Of a stretch of DNA of 64,000 nucleotides, positions 23,418-33,339 are shown in pieces (the stretch's first letter is position 1; each line of letters begins with the position of its first letter). The notes under the pieces were generated by a model that searched no databases, was not told where the DNA came from, and worked only from the letters and a program-made list of their open reading frames with translations. This DNA is from an uncultured Lachnospiraceae bacterium (GTDB taxonomy: Bacteria; Bacillota; Clostridia; Lachnospirales; Lachnospiraceae): contig CANREG010000002.1 of assembly GCA_947629565.1 (NCBI GenBank), forward strand, positions 20,524 through 84,523. The letters are read 5' to 3'. Both the position numbers and the translations under genes were made by a program.

Positions 23418-26401
23418 TGATGAGAAAAAAGCATGGTAAACGGAAACAGAATCAAGGTAACAGTTACATAATGGTTGTGGCTACAATATCTTTTCTTGCT
23501 GTTTTGGTAGCTGCAATTTTAGTGGCGGTAGCGTTATGTTATCGGTTGAAAGCCTTTGACATTAATGCCAGGGATAATTTCTATTATCTTGAACAGGCGA
23601 TGGACGAAATCTATGCGGGAGTTGGTGCAGATGCAATGCAGCATTTGAACGAGGCATATGATGATACCATTGAAGTATTGGTATATTATGATGTTACCAC
23701 GCAGGCTTATGTAACTATGGATGATGAGGAGGCTAATCGGATACTTAAAAATACCTATATTAATCTGGTAAAGAACGATCCCAGCTATGGCAGTAGTAAT
23801 TTGGATGATTTGAAAGAACATTTGAATGGTTTTTTGAGTAATAAATATGCCGATGACAATAAAGAAGGGATACAGTTATCTATTGAGAATCGTGTTACAG
23901 ATGACGATTCCCTGACGATTGTTAATCTGCTGTTAAAAAGAGAGGCTGTATATAGTACGGTCAATTCCAGAAAATCAGTAGATGACGAGGGCAATGTTAC
24001 TGTAGCAGCCGGAGATACTTTTGTACAGACAATTACTACAGATTTGGTGATTGGCAAGCCGGAGTTTAATGTTAATTTCAATACAATCTCCTCTGATTTG
24101 AACGACTTGTATACGTATTCCTTTGTTGCAGATAAGGGTATTGAAATTGGAAATGCTACTACGAAGGTAAATATTACTGGTAATATCTATGCGGCTTCGG
24201 ATTTTTATAATAAGGATTACAATATAACCGATACATCCGATCCGAATTATATTTCCAAAAATGATACTGACGGCTCAGCTGTAAAATATGCGGCGGTCAG
24301 CAATTATAAAGACTCTGAAGACCGATATAAAAATTGTGATGGCAAACAGGAAAAGAGTATGTATTCCGGTATCTACATTGATGGTGCGGATGTAATTATA
24401 TCTGCCAATCGTGTAATCGTTCCCGGAACTATTTCTGCGTTTAACAGTGCAAGCCTTACGCTTTCCGGCGCCAGCCAAAGTACCGCTAATGCATCAGAAG
24501 TATGGGCAGATGGAATTGCATTGGGCGGTTATTCCTTACTGAAGAGTGCAGAGAGCAAGGATGTGCAGGGTTCCGTAGTGAATATGCGTGCGAAGGCTTA
24601 TATTGCGGACGATTTGGAGTTAAATGCGAATTCTTCATATTTCAATATGGTCGGAGAATATTATGGTTATAATTATGCTTCTTTAGACAACAGAACATAT
24701 ACGGATGCCTGTATCACGGCTAACGGAGGAAGGACCTTTGTTTCTAACGTAAAGGATACAATTAAAGACGGCGCTACTCTGGAAGGTCAGGCACACTATA
24801 ACAGTAGTGCTGTTATTGTGAATGGTGAGAATTCATCTTTGGATTTGTCGGGTGTTACTAATATGTATATTGCCGGCCAGGCATACATTGAGACGTCTAA
24901 GGATTATGGTGATGATGAGGATAAGGAAGTAACGGTTACTAATAAAAATGGCGAAGAAGAAACAGTAACAACGGATACTTATGATTATCCGGGACAGTCA
25001 ACGCGTAAAGAGACAGTTGTCACAAAGACAACAGAAAAGGATGGAACGGAAGTAGAAAAGACGGAAGAAGTGGATGTTCCGGATAACTATACGACCAATT
25101 CGAAGGACTTTAAGGATGAAGACAAGAATACGAACATTCAGGATTATCGTACCGGTGAAGCAATTTCTATAAAGAGCAACCAGTTAGCGTATATTCCAAA
25201 CTGGGCGGTTACGGATACGGAAGATGGCTTGTATTTATCCCTTCCGGCCGGACTTAGAAATTATGACATTTTCAAGGATAATTGGGACGATTTATCCCAC
25301 ATTCCTATTATTAAAACAGTTGTTTCAGGTAAAAGGTATTATTTCTTTGACTTTTCTACCGAGGAGACAACAAAAGCCGGCAAGACACAGGATGTAATGA
25401 ATAAATTTATTGAGGCTTATGCGGATATGTTTACCTTAGAGCCGGAGCAGACTGTTTCAGAAGGCGAGACGGCGCAGCTTACCAATATTACAGATTATGA
25501 TTATTTTAAGATTCAGATGTTGAAGGTAAATACAACCTATGATGATTCAACGAAAGCGCCGGATACAGATGCATCGGGTAATTATGAGAACATATATTCC
25601 AATTCGGCAATTTCAGTGAAGAATGGCGCAAGCTTTACGATTAAGGCAAAGAGCAGCAGTATTAATCCGTTAATTAAGGCTGCCGGCAATATTAACAGCA
25701 GTATTAATGAACAGAATAAATATATTGCCGAAGATGCTGCAAAGAGAACGGATTTGGTATCTGAAAATGAAGAGCAGGATGCTTCTGCATTGGCTAATAC
25801 GGTTACAACCAGACTGCAAAGTGAATATAAGGAAGCTAAGTGGATGCTGACGACAACAAGCCGGAACCAGGCCGGCGTATCTGATGCGCATACCATGAAG
25901 GAAAGTGATATTACGCCGATTAATTATTTCTTCTATTTCAATAAGTTAGGAGATAGCTGGAATGATATTATCGTTAAATTAAATTCCGGATATAAAGTTT
26001 GGGTTTGTAAGGGAGATGTAGAAGTAACTGCGGAAGATTTCCCAAGCGGCAATGTTCAGGGAATGATTATTTGTAAGGGTGATGTTACATTTGCATCTGA
26101 TGTTAAGTCCTTTGAAGGTCTGATTGTATCCGGAAGCAAAGTAAAAATCAACCAGACCATGAACTTTATGGCGAATGAGGAGATTATTAAAACGATTCTT
26201 CGGGAATGTGATGAATCTCAATTGTCTGCGGATGCTTCTAAGAATTACTTTGAGGTATGTAATTTGTTCCAGCAGTATCAGTCTATATATAAGGTTGATG
26301 AAGATTCCGGAACGATACAAACAGAATCTACAAAGAATATTAGCGCAGTGCAATTTGAAGATGTACTTAGCTTTAAGAATTGGAAGAAGAATGTAGATTA
26401 G
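23414..26401 (+). CDS. Very large pilin-like protein without Glu5 (PilX/GspK-like)
   Basis: The 995-aa protein has a basic leader ending KQNQG, then NSYIMVVATISFLAVLVAAILVAVAL. It is pilin-like but has Met instead of Glu at position 5. Loss of Glu5 is typical of GspK/PilX-type tip subunits. The exported part is beta-rich and contains a Lys/Glu/Thr linker near residues 503-560 (VVTKTTEKDGTEVEKTEEV). The TTG at 23414 is 9 nt behind AAGGAGG and overlaps the previous stop; ATGs at 23417 and 23420 are alternatives. A tip role is inferred from family knowledge. Confidence 0.7.
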   Translation: MMMRKKHGKRKQNQGNSYIMVVATISFLAVLVAAILVAVALCYRLKAFDINARDNFYYLEQAMDEIYAGVGADAMQHLNEAYDDTIEVLVYYDVTTQAYVTMDDEEANRILKNTYINLVKNDPSYGSSNLDDLKEHLNGFLSNKYADDNKEGIQLSIENRVTDDDSLTIVNLLLKREAVYSTVNSRKSVDDEGNVTVAAGDTFVQTITTDLVIGKPEFNVNFNTISSDLNDLYTYSFVADKGIEIGNATTKVNITGNIYAASDFYNKDYNITDTSDPNYISKNDTDGSAVKYAAVSNYKDSEDRYKNCDGKQEKSMYSGIYIDGADVIISANRVIVPGTISAFNSASLTLSGASQSTANASEVWADGIALGGYSLLKSAESKDVQGSVVNMRAKAYIADDLELNANSSYFNMVGEYYGYNYASLDNRTYTDACITANGGRTFVSNVKDTIKDGATLEGQAHYNSSAVIVNGENSSLDLSGVTNMYIAGQAYIETSKDYGDDEDKEVTVTNKNGEEETVTTDTYDYPGQSTRKETVVTKTTEKDGTEVEKTEEVDVPDNYTTNSKDFKDEDKNTNIQDYRTGEAISIKSNQLAYIPNWAVTDTEDGLYLSLPAGLRNYDIFKDNWDDLSHIPIIKTVVSGKRYYFFDFSTEETTKAGKTQDVMNKFIEAYADMFTLEPEQTVSEGETAQLTNITDYDYFKIQMLKVNTTYDDSTKAPDTDASGNYENIYSNSAISVKNGASFTIKAKSSSINPLIKAAGNINSSINEQNKYIAEDAAKRTDLVSENEEQDASALANTVTTRLQSEYKEAKWMLTTTSRNQAGVSDAHTMKESDITPINYFFYFNKLGDSWNDIIVKLNSGYKVWVCKGDVEVTAEDFPSGNVQGMIICKGDVTFASDVKSFEGLIVSGSKVKINQTMNFMANEEIIKTILRECDESQLSADASKNYFEVCNLFQQYQSIYKVDEDSGTIQTESTKNISAVQFEDVLSFKNWKKNVD

Positions 26402-26412
26402 GCGGTGATGGC

Positions 26413-27003
26413 ATGAAGAAGAACAAAGGTTATACACTAATTGAAATGATTATTGTCATTGCTATTATGGCAATATTGACAGCCGTTGCATTTGTTACTT
26501 TGGGCGTTATTCATCAGGCAAAATGTAATGCGGCTGTTAATTCCCTGGATAATCAGATTGGAAGCTTGTGGATTAAAACAAAGGCAATATCTCAGGGCAA
26601 AACCCAAACCAGTCCCACATCTTCTGAACCGGGCGCAGCATATCCTTTATGTATGCAGTTATGCAAGAATGTCGATAGTACAGATGATATAAGGGATGGA
26701 TCCTACGAGATTATTTTGGGATATGAAGATGGAACTAACTTTATACAAAAGGAAAAAGTTGAGGCATTGACGGATATTGTTTCAATAAAATATACCGAAA
26801 CTTCAGGTCATGCGGAACAAAGACATAGTACGCTTACATCTTCTCCAAATGCAGATGGAACAACAGATAACATATTAATTGAGTTTAATAAATCAGATGG
26901 CTCTGTTAAATATGGTGCAGGTACGTACGAGGTTATATATAATAACAGTACAGTGGCGTCGATTTATTTGGATAGTATAACCGGAAATCATTATATCAAG
27001 TAA
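26413..27003 (+). CDS. Minor prepilin (PilE/GspH-like)
   Basis: The 196-aa prepilin has leader MKKNKG and mature start YTLIEMIIVIAIMAILTAVAF with Glu5, followed by a small head. The ORF-track start at 26380 lies inside the preceding gene and is rejected; ATG 26413 follows a weak AGGCGG site. It belongs to the minor-pilin group between pilO and the DUF5057 gene. Confidence 0.8.
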   Translation: MKKNKGYTLIEMIIVIAIMAILTAVAFVTLGVIHQAKCNAAVNSLDNQIGSLWIKTKAISQGKTQTSPTSSEPGAAYPLCMQLCKNVDSTDDIRDGSYEIILGYEDGTNFIQKEKVEALTDIVSIKYTETSGHAEQRHSTLTSSPNADGTTDNILIEFNKSDGSVKYGAGTYEVIYNNSTVASIYLDSITGNHYIK

Positions 27004-27016
27004 GGAGGGAATGCAG

Positions 27017-28042
27017 TTGGGGAATGCGAAAAAAGCCAATCAGGGTTTTTCATTAATTGAATTGTTGATTGCAATGACAATCCTTTCGATTATAATGATT
27101 ATGATTGTTCAATTTATGAGTACATCCTCGGGAGCCTATCGCAAGACAAAGAAAAATCTGAATATCCAGACGGAATCCATGCAGGTTATGGAGCAGATGG
27201 CGGATACGTTGATGCAGGCGAGTTATGTCAGAGTCAGCACAAAGGATGATGGAATGTATACCATTACGAAGGCTGACAAAGACACAAAAAATCAGAGGGT
27301 GGTAGCTGAGGCAGCTTCTTATGATGCTGTAAAATTTGATTTTGTACCGGATAATTACGGTAACTATGCGTTGAATGATACCTTGAAAACTACAAGTCGT
27401 GATGTTATAGTCGATTTTACAACCTTTGAGGTATTAGATGGCAGCAGCGGTAAACCATATCCATTGGATACAGACAGTGATTTTATATCGCCTGATGAAC
27501 CGGTGCGTTCATTCCGATATTTGAAGTCTACTGGAGAGTATCAGTATATCAAACCGGAGTTTATTTACGCAGAATATGCAAGACAGGCTGATGATGGCAC
27601 TGCCATTACGGTTCACGTGATATATTATATTACGGATATAACAGATACGCGGGATGGAACCTGTTCCATATATGTTAACCGGTATGAGACACAGACGGAT
27701 GCAGATGCTAAAGCCAAGAATTATGAATGGGCGCGCCAACAGATATTAAGTAAGTTAGGAGCCAGTGTTTCGACAGCAGCGAGTAAGAAGTCAGCTGTTA
27801 CGGATAAGTTTACTTCGGCTAATACAACTATATCCGGTGACATCGAAGGATTGTTGACAGATCGAGTTTCAGATTTTTATCTGTCGGCAGATTCAGAGGG
27901 CAATGCATTCTTAGCGAATATTCTTTTTGCGGATGAAGGATATGAATATAATGTTGCGGAGACGATTAGTTTCAGAAATTCTAACGTCCTGACGGTCCGG
28001 CCGCAGCAGTTATATAAGAAAAAAGGAACTGGAACACCATGA
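27017..28042 (+). CDS. Minor prepilin (PilW-like)
   Basis: The protein (341 aa) has the cleavage site KKANQG-FSLIELLIAMTILSIIMIMIV with Glu5, then a PilW-like helix (NLNIQTESMQVMEQMADTLMQAS) and a beta-rich head. AAGGAGGGA lies 2 nt from the ATG at 27011 but 8 nt from TTG at 27017. The same 8-nt spacing is used by pilM and pilO here, so TTG is slightly favoured. It follows the previous prepilin by 13 bp. Confidence 0.78.
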   Translation: MGNAKKANQGFSLIELLIAMTILSIIMIMIVQFMSTSSGAYRKTKKNLNIQTESMQVMEQMADTLMQASYVRVSTKDDGMYTITKADKDTKNQRVVAEAASYDAVKFDFVPDNYGNYALNDTLKTTSRDVIVDFTTFEVLDGSSGKPYPLDTDSDFISPDEPVRSFRYLKSTGEYQYIKPEFIYAEYARQADDGTAITVHVIYYITDITDTRDGTCSIYVNRYETQTDADAKAKNYEWARQQILSKLGASVSTAASKKSAVTDKFTSANTTISGDIEGLLTDRVSDFYLSADSEGNAFLANILFADEGYEYNVAETISFRNSNVLTVRPQQLYKKKGTGTP

Positions 28043-28079
28043 TTAAGCATGAGTAGAAGAAAGGAAAAGGGAGAAAGAT

Positions 28080-31000
28080 ATGTCAAAGAAAAAAGTAATC
28101 AATATAATTTCAATTGCCGTCTTGATTGCTCTGTTTGCAGTGGTTTCTGTAGCTTCTTACTCTATTGCAACCAAAGGTCATGGAGAATCAAAAAATAGTA
28201 TTAAGCTGGCAGAAAATGATATGACAAACAGAGGCGATAATTTGTCAGATATGACCTATATGACAAATATTGACTTGATAATTGACAATGCAATAAATGC
28301 AAATGAAAAATTTAACGTAGTTGAAATTATACCAAACGGCGCCACCCAATCTGATTTGGGTGCGTACATTGCCAATGAAGGTTTTAGCAAGTATGTTATA
28401 TCTGCCAATAAGGATAGTGTGGCCTCAGATATGCCGGCGGGTATGGTTAATTTTACTTTGCTTACCATACATGCCGGAACAGCTTTAAGCGACGTTGTCT
28501 CTGGCGAGGAAACGGTTCAGTCGATATTAGATGCAGCAGATTTAATCTATGTAAACAGTCCTGCCTATAATTCCTATGATGGAACCAATAATATGAATGA
28601 CGATTTGTTTAATTATCTTCATGTGTATGCTTTAGGTCAGGATAAACCGATTATTATGGATTATGTTACGAAGGGAACTACGGCGGCAGCGAATAAGACT
28701 TATTATGATTTGGTCAATGCAATCAGCAGGAACCATATTAAATTCCGTACCTATTCATGGGCGGAAGGCTTAACTGCCGAGAATTTCTTCAAGGCAAACG
28801 GATCTTATTATCTGAAAAACAACGTGAATAGCAGAACAGACAGAGCGCCCGGTACAGTGCTTGTTGTAACGAATAATGATTCAGCAGCCGATACCATGTA
28901 CCAAAGAATGTCAGGATATAGTGATGTTATCAAAGATGCATATTATGGTATGAGTGATAAATTGCCGGAAGCAATGAATTATACGGTTGTTTCGCCGAGT
29001 GCGCTTACAGTGGCCGAATTGGAGAATGGGTATGATTATATCCTTTTGGAAAATGATATTAAGACTGAGACAGTACCGGAGGATGTCTATAAGAAACTGA
29101 AAGCGTTATCAGAGTCTAGTAAGTATATTTTATATGATGGACGGATTATTGGAAATACTTCTGGCGAGGTAGTGGATTCTGGTGCGAATAACTACCTGAA
29201 ATTAATGGATATGCTGATTAGTAATAAGGGTGTAGCAAGGTATCCTCATGTTCTGGCTATTACCAGCGGTTTCTTTACTTCCCTGAATGAGCAGCAGGCA
29301 GAAGGAATAGCCGGCGCTAAGACGGTTGCCGATATTTTAAACGGAGGGGATTATCGCGGTAGCGGCTCAAGAGGTTCTAACGGTAAGAAATTCCGTGTCC
29401 TGGAGTTACAGCCCTGTTATCCCATTGATCTGGAACTGGCACAGACAAAACCGGCAATGACCAGCAGCAAGGTGCAAAGTGTATATGAGATGGGTGGTAA
29501 CTATTATGAGCAGCCTTCCGAAGTGCTTAGCGGCGTTACGAAGGATGAGGTAGAAGAAGGTACGGAGTACTACGCATTCGAGTTGTCGAAGGCAAAGATT
29601 GCGTATGCAACAGGTCTTAAAATGACGCAGATTCAGATTGACCAGATGTCTACAGATGAGCTGATTACCAGAAAGGATAAGCTGATAGAGACATATGATT
29701 TAATCTATGTAGGCGGTAATTCCTCTGCTCTGACACCGCATATCTTTGCGGATTTCTTTAGAAATCAAACTAAAGCGAGCTTAAAGGATGCATTAAAGGT
29801 ATGTACTTATTTTGATATGTATACCCATACGGGAATTTCTGTTCCTTTGCGTGTGGCAGCAAGTAATAACAAGCAGGTAGTAACGAACAGTATTCCTTAT
29901 GGTAATGTAGATAATGAATCAATGAGTACCTTTGTGGAATTAAATGGTAATGACATTACGAAGCGCAAGTTAGATGAGTTTATTGCCTATATGAATGCAG
30001 GAATGCCGATTATTTTTGAAAGCCGGGTAACGGAGGCTTTTGAGAAGGTAAAGAATGAGACTAACCGTCTAAAGCAGCTTGAAATGAATGATATTGACCC
30101 GGATTCCTTTATGTATGATCTGTTAGATGCAGCTTATGCGGATCAGGATAAGAAAGCTAGTATTCTCTGGGATTTTAAGGCAACAGATGGGCTGGATGAT
30201 GAGGGGAAGCCATACACTGCTGTTACGCAGATAGATAACTCAGATAAGACTTATGGCAATACACTCGGAGACGTTACTGTTTTCAAAGAGGAGGTTGGCG
30301 TTGAGATAAAAGATGTAGTGAACGCCTCTCAGACCAGACCGGTTTTAACTCTGACAAAGGCGCCGAAGGATTATATTGAGGGCAATGCGAATTCGTATAA
30401 TGAGGCCGGAGAGAAGTTAAGCGTAACCGGTTATGCGACTCTTCCGGGTTCCGATTTGGCGGATATCACAATGAAATTATATGTGGATTATGACGGAGAC
30501 GGAGTCTTCAGTGATGATGCGGATGAATTGGTAAGCTCCGGAATTTATCATTATAATTCAGCAGAGACCACGCCGACGGAAATGACCTTAACCTATGATG
30601 AGATGGATGAAGATTTTTATGGTCTTGTCAGCTGGAAGGTAGTTGCTCTGGCTCAGAGCGGCGCTTGCGCTGTGACAGAAGGCTATGCATACTATCCGAA
30701 GAAAGAGGATTTGGAAAAGAAGACAGTCCGTATTTTAGAGATTATGCCGGTTGCAGATACCAACGCATCAGGAGAAGGCGAAGATGAGAATGACGGCCAT
30801 TCCCTGTATCTGTGCCCGGAATGTCAGATGGCAGAGTACCGCGCTAAGTATAATATATGGTGTAACGGTCTTGATGCACTTGCGGAGAATACATCCGGTG
30901 ATGATGAGACAATAAATGGCGTGAATTTAGGACTGCATCAGCACAAGTTTGGCATTGTTAAATTTGATTCTACCATTATGGATGAGGATTGGGATTCCAA

Positions 31001-33185
31001 TATAGCTGATATTTTGTTAGAGGACTATGATTTTGAACTGGATATTGTGACAGTTAACGAATTTGAACAAGTTGTCAACGCAGTTGCAGGACAGACAGAC
31101 GAACAGATTGAAGCGAATAGACTTGCGGCGCAAGAGCATTATGCCAAGTATCTGCAGTTGCAGAAAGAAGTTGACGAAAGTATAGAGCTTGCCAACCTAA
31201 AGGAAGAGATGGGAAAATTGGTAGGCAATTCTGCGTATACGAAGTCAGATCGTCTGGAACAATATATTGAGAATAACGAGTTTTATAAGTTCTGGCTGTA
31301 TAATATAAATGCACAGCAGGGCGCTTTAGGGGGCAATGGCAATTTGGTGCAGCTAAAGAATTATTATAATGCTTATATTGCAAAGAAGGATGAAGCAATT
31401 AAGGAATATAATGAATACATTAACTATACTCGTTTATCCGGTAATGCAGAAAATTGGATGTTGAATAACTTTGATATGGTTGTATTGGGATTTGCAGAGG
31501 ACTTTGGAGGCAGAGATTTATCTTTGAGCGCTTGTGAACAGCTTAAGAGTTACATTGATAATGGCGGCGCTATGTTGAATACCCATGACTCTACAACCAG
31601 ATACAAGGGCGCCGGTGCAACCAATCTTACGAATGAACTTCGTTCCAGATTTGGTATGGATCGTTTCCATGTAACAGGACCGGATGATAGTATAGCTGCT
31701 TCTGCACAGTCATTGTCATTTGTTTTTGGTAATCAGCCAGGTTGGGGAGCACAGAATGAATTTACTGTTAAGGATACAGATATTAATCTGTCTCTTACAA
31801 GAAATAATCCATATAATAGTAATATAGACCAAATATCAGCAACAGAGGTACAGGATTCTGTTCATTCGTCTCTTGATGAGAAACTTACAATAAATATAGA
31901 AATTAAATATCCAGATGGGGGTGCAGTAGCGAATCAAGATGTATGTATATACCGTACCGATAATCGAGATGTTTATGTGCTAGGGAAAACAGACTCAGAT
32001 GGAAAAGTGACGTTGCAGTGGGATCAATATGTACGGACAGGAGGTAAATACCAGAAATATCTGACTGAAGACAAGAGCTTGTATTTCTGGACTGAACGTG
32101 CAAGGAATGGCGACAGTACAAGTTTAGATTCTCCATTAAATTGGATGATTTATGGATATCGTTCCATAGTGGGCGTGACAGACCCGATGGCTATGTATTC
32201 AACTGTTGAAAATCATACGTCACCGTATTTGTATGTACAGTATGAATTCCAAAATGCGGTATTCTGGAATCAGGGTTACAATGTAGTAAAAGGAAAAGGA
32301 ACGGATGGAGCTTCACAGGTAAATGACGGTATTGTAACCACCTATCCATTTACAATCAGTTCAGAGCTTCGGATATCCGGCACCCATTCACAGACCCTTG
32401 CATTGGATATGGAGGATGAAAACGTAGCCGTATGGTATACCTTGTCCGCAGGATCGTCCGCCAGCTCAAAAGACGGCGCATCTGTATTTGCAGCATCGCC
32501 GCATGATGGCATGGATAATTACTTCCTGTACAGTAAAGGCAATATCTTCTACTGCGGCGCCGGTCATACAGTGGTAACCGGTCCGGCACGTGACAATAAT
32601 GACGAGCGTAGATTATTTATTAACATCATTGTAAACAGTGTTCGTAATAAAGGCTCTAAGCCAAAGATTACAGTTCATGAACCGGATACAGATGGTGAAG
32701 TAATTGACAAGACAAAAGATGAGGGCAATATCTTTTTAGATGAAGATGGGAACTATTATTATAATGTTGAAGATGCAGAAAGCGTTCCTGAATTTGACTT
32801 TAAGGTAAAAGTGGATTCCACTACAGAGCTCAAGCAGGTATATGTATACTATGATTTGAACTATAATATTCCCGGTGGTGATCTGTTAGATGATTACAGT
32901 GCAGATTCAAATCACGTTATGATTGCAGAGTATAATACTCTGACAACGAATAAAGATTTGTTAGGTGGTTTGGATGGCACATTGAAGAAAGGACAGTTAG
33001 CTGAGCTGCGCTACGATCCGGAAAAGAAGGAAGGCTTTAAGAATCTGAAACTGAAATCCCAATATTTTGAACCATATGGAGGACAGTATACTTACATTGT
33101 AATAAAGGCCGTTGATGGAAAAGGCAATATAGCATACAAGAGGATTAAGATTAAATTAATTCCAAGGCTCTTTGATTTGACTTAA
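28080..33185 (+). CDS. Giant membrane-anchored surface protein, DUF5057-type
   Basis: The 1701-aa protein has one N-terminal helix (NIISIAVLIALFAVVSVASYS) with a basic start and no prepilin cleavage site. The exported region has repeated Rossmann-like segments that resemble class I glutamine amidotransferase or ThuA-type folds (NFDMVVLGFAEDFGG, SYIDNGGAMLNTHDS), a CPEC motif, a coiled coil near residues 1000-1055, and an Ig-like segment (GKTDSDGKVTLQW). I associate this architecture with DUF5057 proteins. It is last in the pilus locus, 37 bp after the PilW-like gene, so it may be a pilus-associated adhesin or tip cap; no enzyme activity is claimed. Confidence 0.7.
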   Translation: MSKKKVINIISIAVLIALFAVVSVASYSIATKGHGESKNSIKLAENDMTNRGDNLSDMTYMTNIDLIIDNAINANEKFNVVEIIPNGATQSDLGAYIANEGFSKYVISANKDSVASDMPAGMVNFTLLTIHAGTALSDVVSGEETVQSILDAADLIYVNSPAYNSYDGTNNMNDDLFNYLHVYALGQDKPIIMDYVTKGTTAAANKTYYDLVNAISRNHIKFRTYSWAEGLTAENFFKANGSYYLKNNVNSRTDRAPGTVLVVTNNDSAADTMYQRMSGYSDVIKDAYYGMSDKLPEAMNYTVVSPSALTVAELENGYDYILLENDIKTETVPEDVYKKLKALSESSKYILYDGRIIGNTSGEVVDSGANNYLKLMDMLISNKGVARYPHVLAITSGFFTSLNEQQAEGIAGAKTVADILNGGDYRGSGSRGSNGKKFRVLELQPCYPIDLELAQTKPAMTSSKVQSVYEMGGNYYEQPSEVLSGVTKDEVEEGTEYYAFELSKAKIAYATGLKMTQIQIDQMSTDELITRKDKLIETYDLIYVGGNSSALTPHIFADFFRNQTKASLKDALKVCTYFDMYTHTGISVPLRVAASNNKQVVTNSIPYGNVDNESMSTFVELNGNDITKRKLDEFIAYMNAGMPIIFESRVTEAFEKVKNETNRLKQLEMNDIDPDSFMYDLLDAAYADQDKKASILWDFKATDGLDDEGKPYTAVTQIDNSDKTYGNTLGDVTVFKEEVGVEIKDVVNASQTRPVLTLTKAPKDYIEGNANSYNEAGEKLSVTGYATLPGSDLADITMKLYVDYDGDGVFSDDADELVSSGIYHYNSAETTPTEMTLTYDEMDEDFYGLVSWKVVALAQSGACAVTEGYAYYPKKEDLEKKTVRILEIMPVADTNASGEGEDENDGHSLYLCPECQMAEYRAKYNIWCNGLDALAENTSGDDETINGVNLGLHQHKFGIVKFDSTIMDEDWDSNIADILLEDYDFELDIVTVNEFEQVVNAVAGQTDEQIEANRLAAQEHYAKYLQLQKEVDESIELANLKEEMGKLVGNSAYTKSDRLEQYIENNEFYKFWLYNINAQQGALGGNGNLVQLKNYYNAYIAKKDEAIKEYNEYINYTRLSGNAENWMLNNFDMVVLGFAEDFGGRDLSLSACEQLKSYIDNGGAMLNTHDSTTRYKGAGATNLTNELRSRFGMDRFHVTGPDDSIAASAQSLSFVFGNQPGWGAQNEFTVKDTDINLSLTRNNPYNSNIDQISATEVQDSVHSSLDEKLTINIEIKYPDGGAVANQDVCIYRTDNRDVYVLGKTDSDGKVTLQWDQYVRTGGKYQKYLTEDKSLYFWTERARNGDSTSLDSPLNWMIYGYRSIVGVTDPMAMYSTVENHTSPYLYVQYEFQNAVFWNQGYNVVKGKGTDGASQVNDGIVTTYPFTISSELRISGTHSQTLALDMEDENVAVWYTLSAGSSASSKDGASVFAASPHDGMDNYFLYSKGNIFYCGAGHTVVTGPARDNNDERRLFINIIVNSVRNKGSKPKITVHEPDTDGEVIDKTKDEGNIFLDEDGNYYYNVEDAESVPEFDFKVKVDSTTELKQVYVYYDLNYNIPGGDLLDDYSADSNHVMIAEYNTLTTNKDLLGGLDGTLKKGQLAELRYDPEKKEGFKNLKLKSQYFEPYGGQYTYIVIKAVDGKGNIAYKRIKIKLIPRLFDLT

Positions 33186-33250
33186 ATATGACCAATGATG
33201 AGTATGCTATGGTATTATGATTCAGTAATTGTATATCCGTAGGGTTAATG

Positions 33251-33307
33251 AGAAAGCACCGCCATTTGCCAGTTCTGAAAGGGATGGGCAGTGGTAAGGT
33301 GCTTTCT
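33251..33307 (+). terminator. Long stem-loop between pilus locus and glycosyltransferase
   Basis: AGAAAGCACC pairs with GGTGCTTTCT, and inside it GCCATTTGCC pairs imperfectly with GGGCAGTGG. The 57-nt structure sits in the 154-bp gap and may end the pilus transcript or attenuate the next gene. There is no T-run. It does not match a riboswitch I recognise. Confidence 0.45.
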
Positions 33308-33339
33308 ATGGTTATAATGCTTTTAAAGAGGTACGTTAT

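Noticed and set aside
33186-33339. c-di-GMP or other riboswitch upstream of the glycosyltransferase
   Set aside because: The stem-loop lacks the conserved loop motifs of known c-di-GMP classes; it is listed only as a stem-loop.
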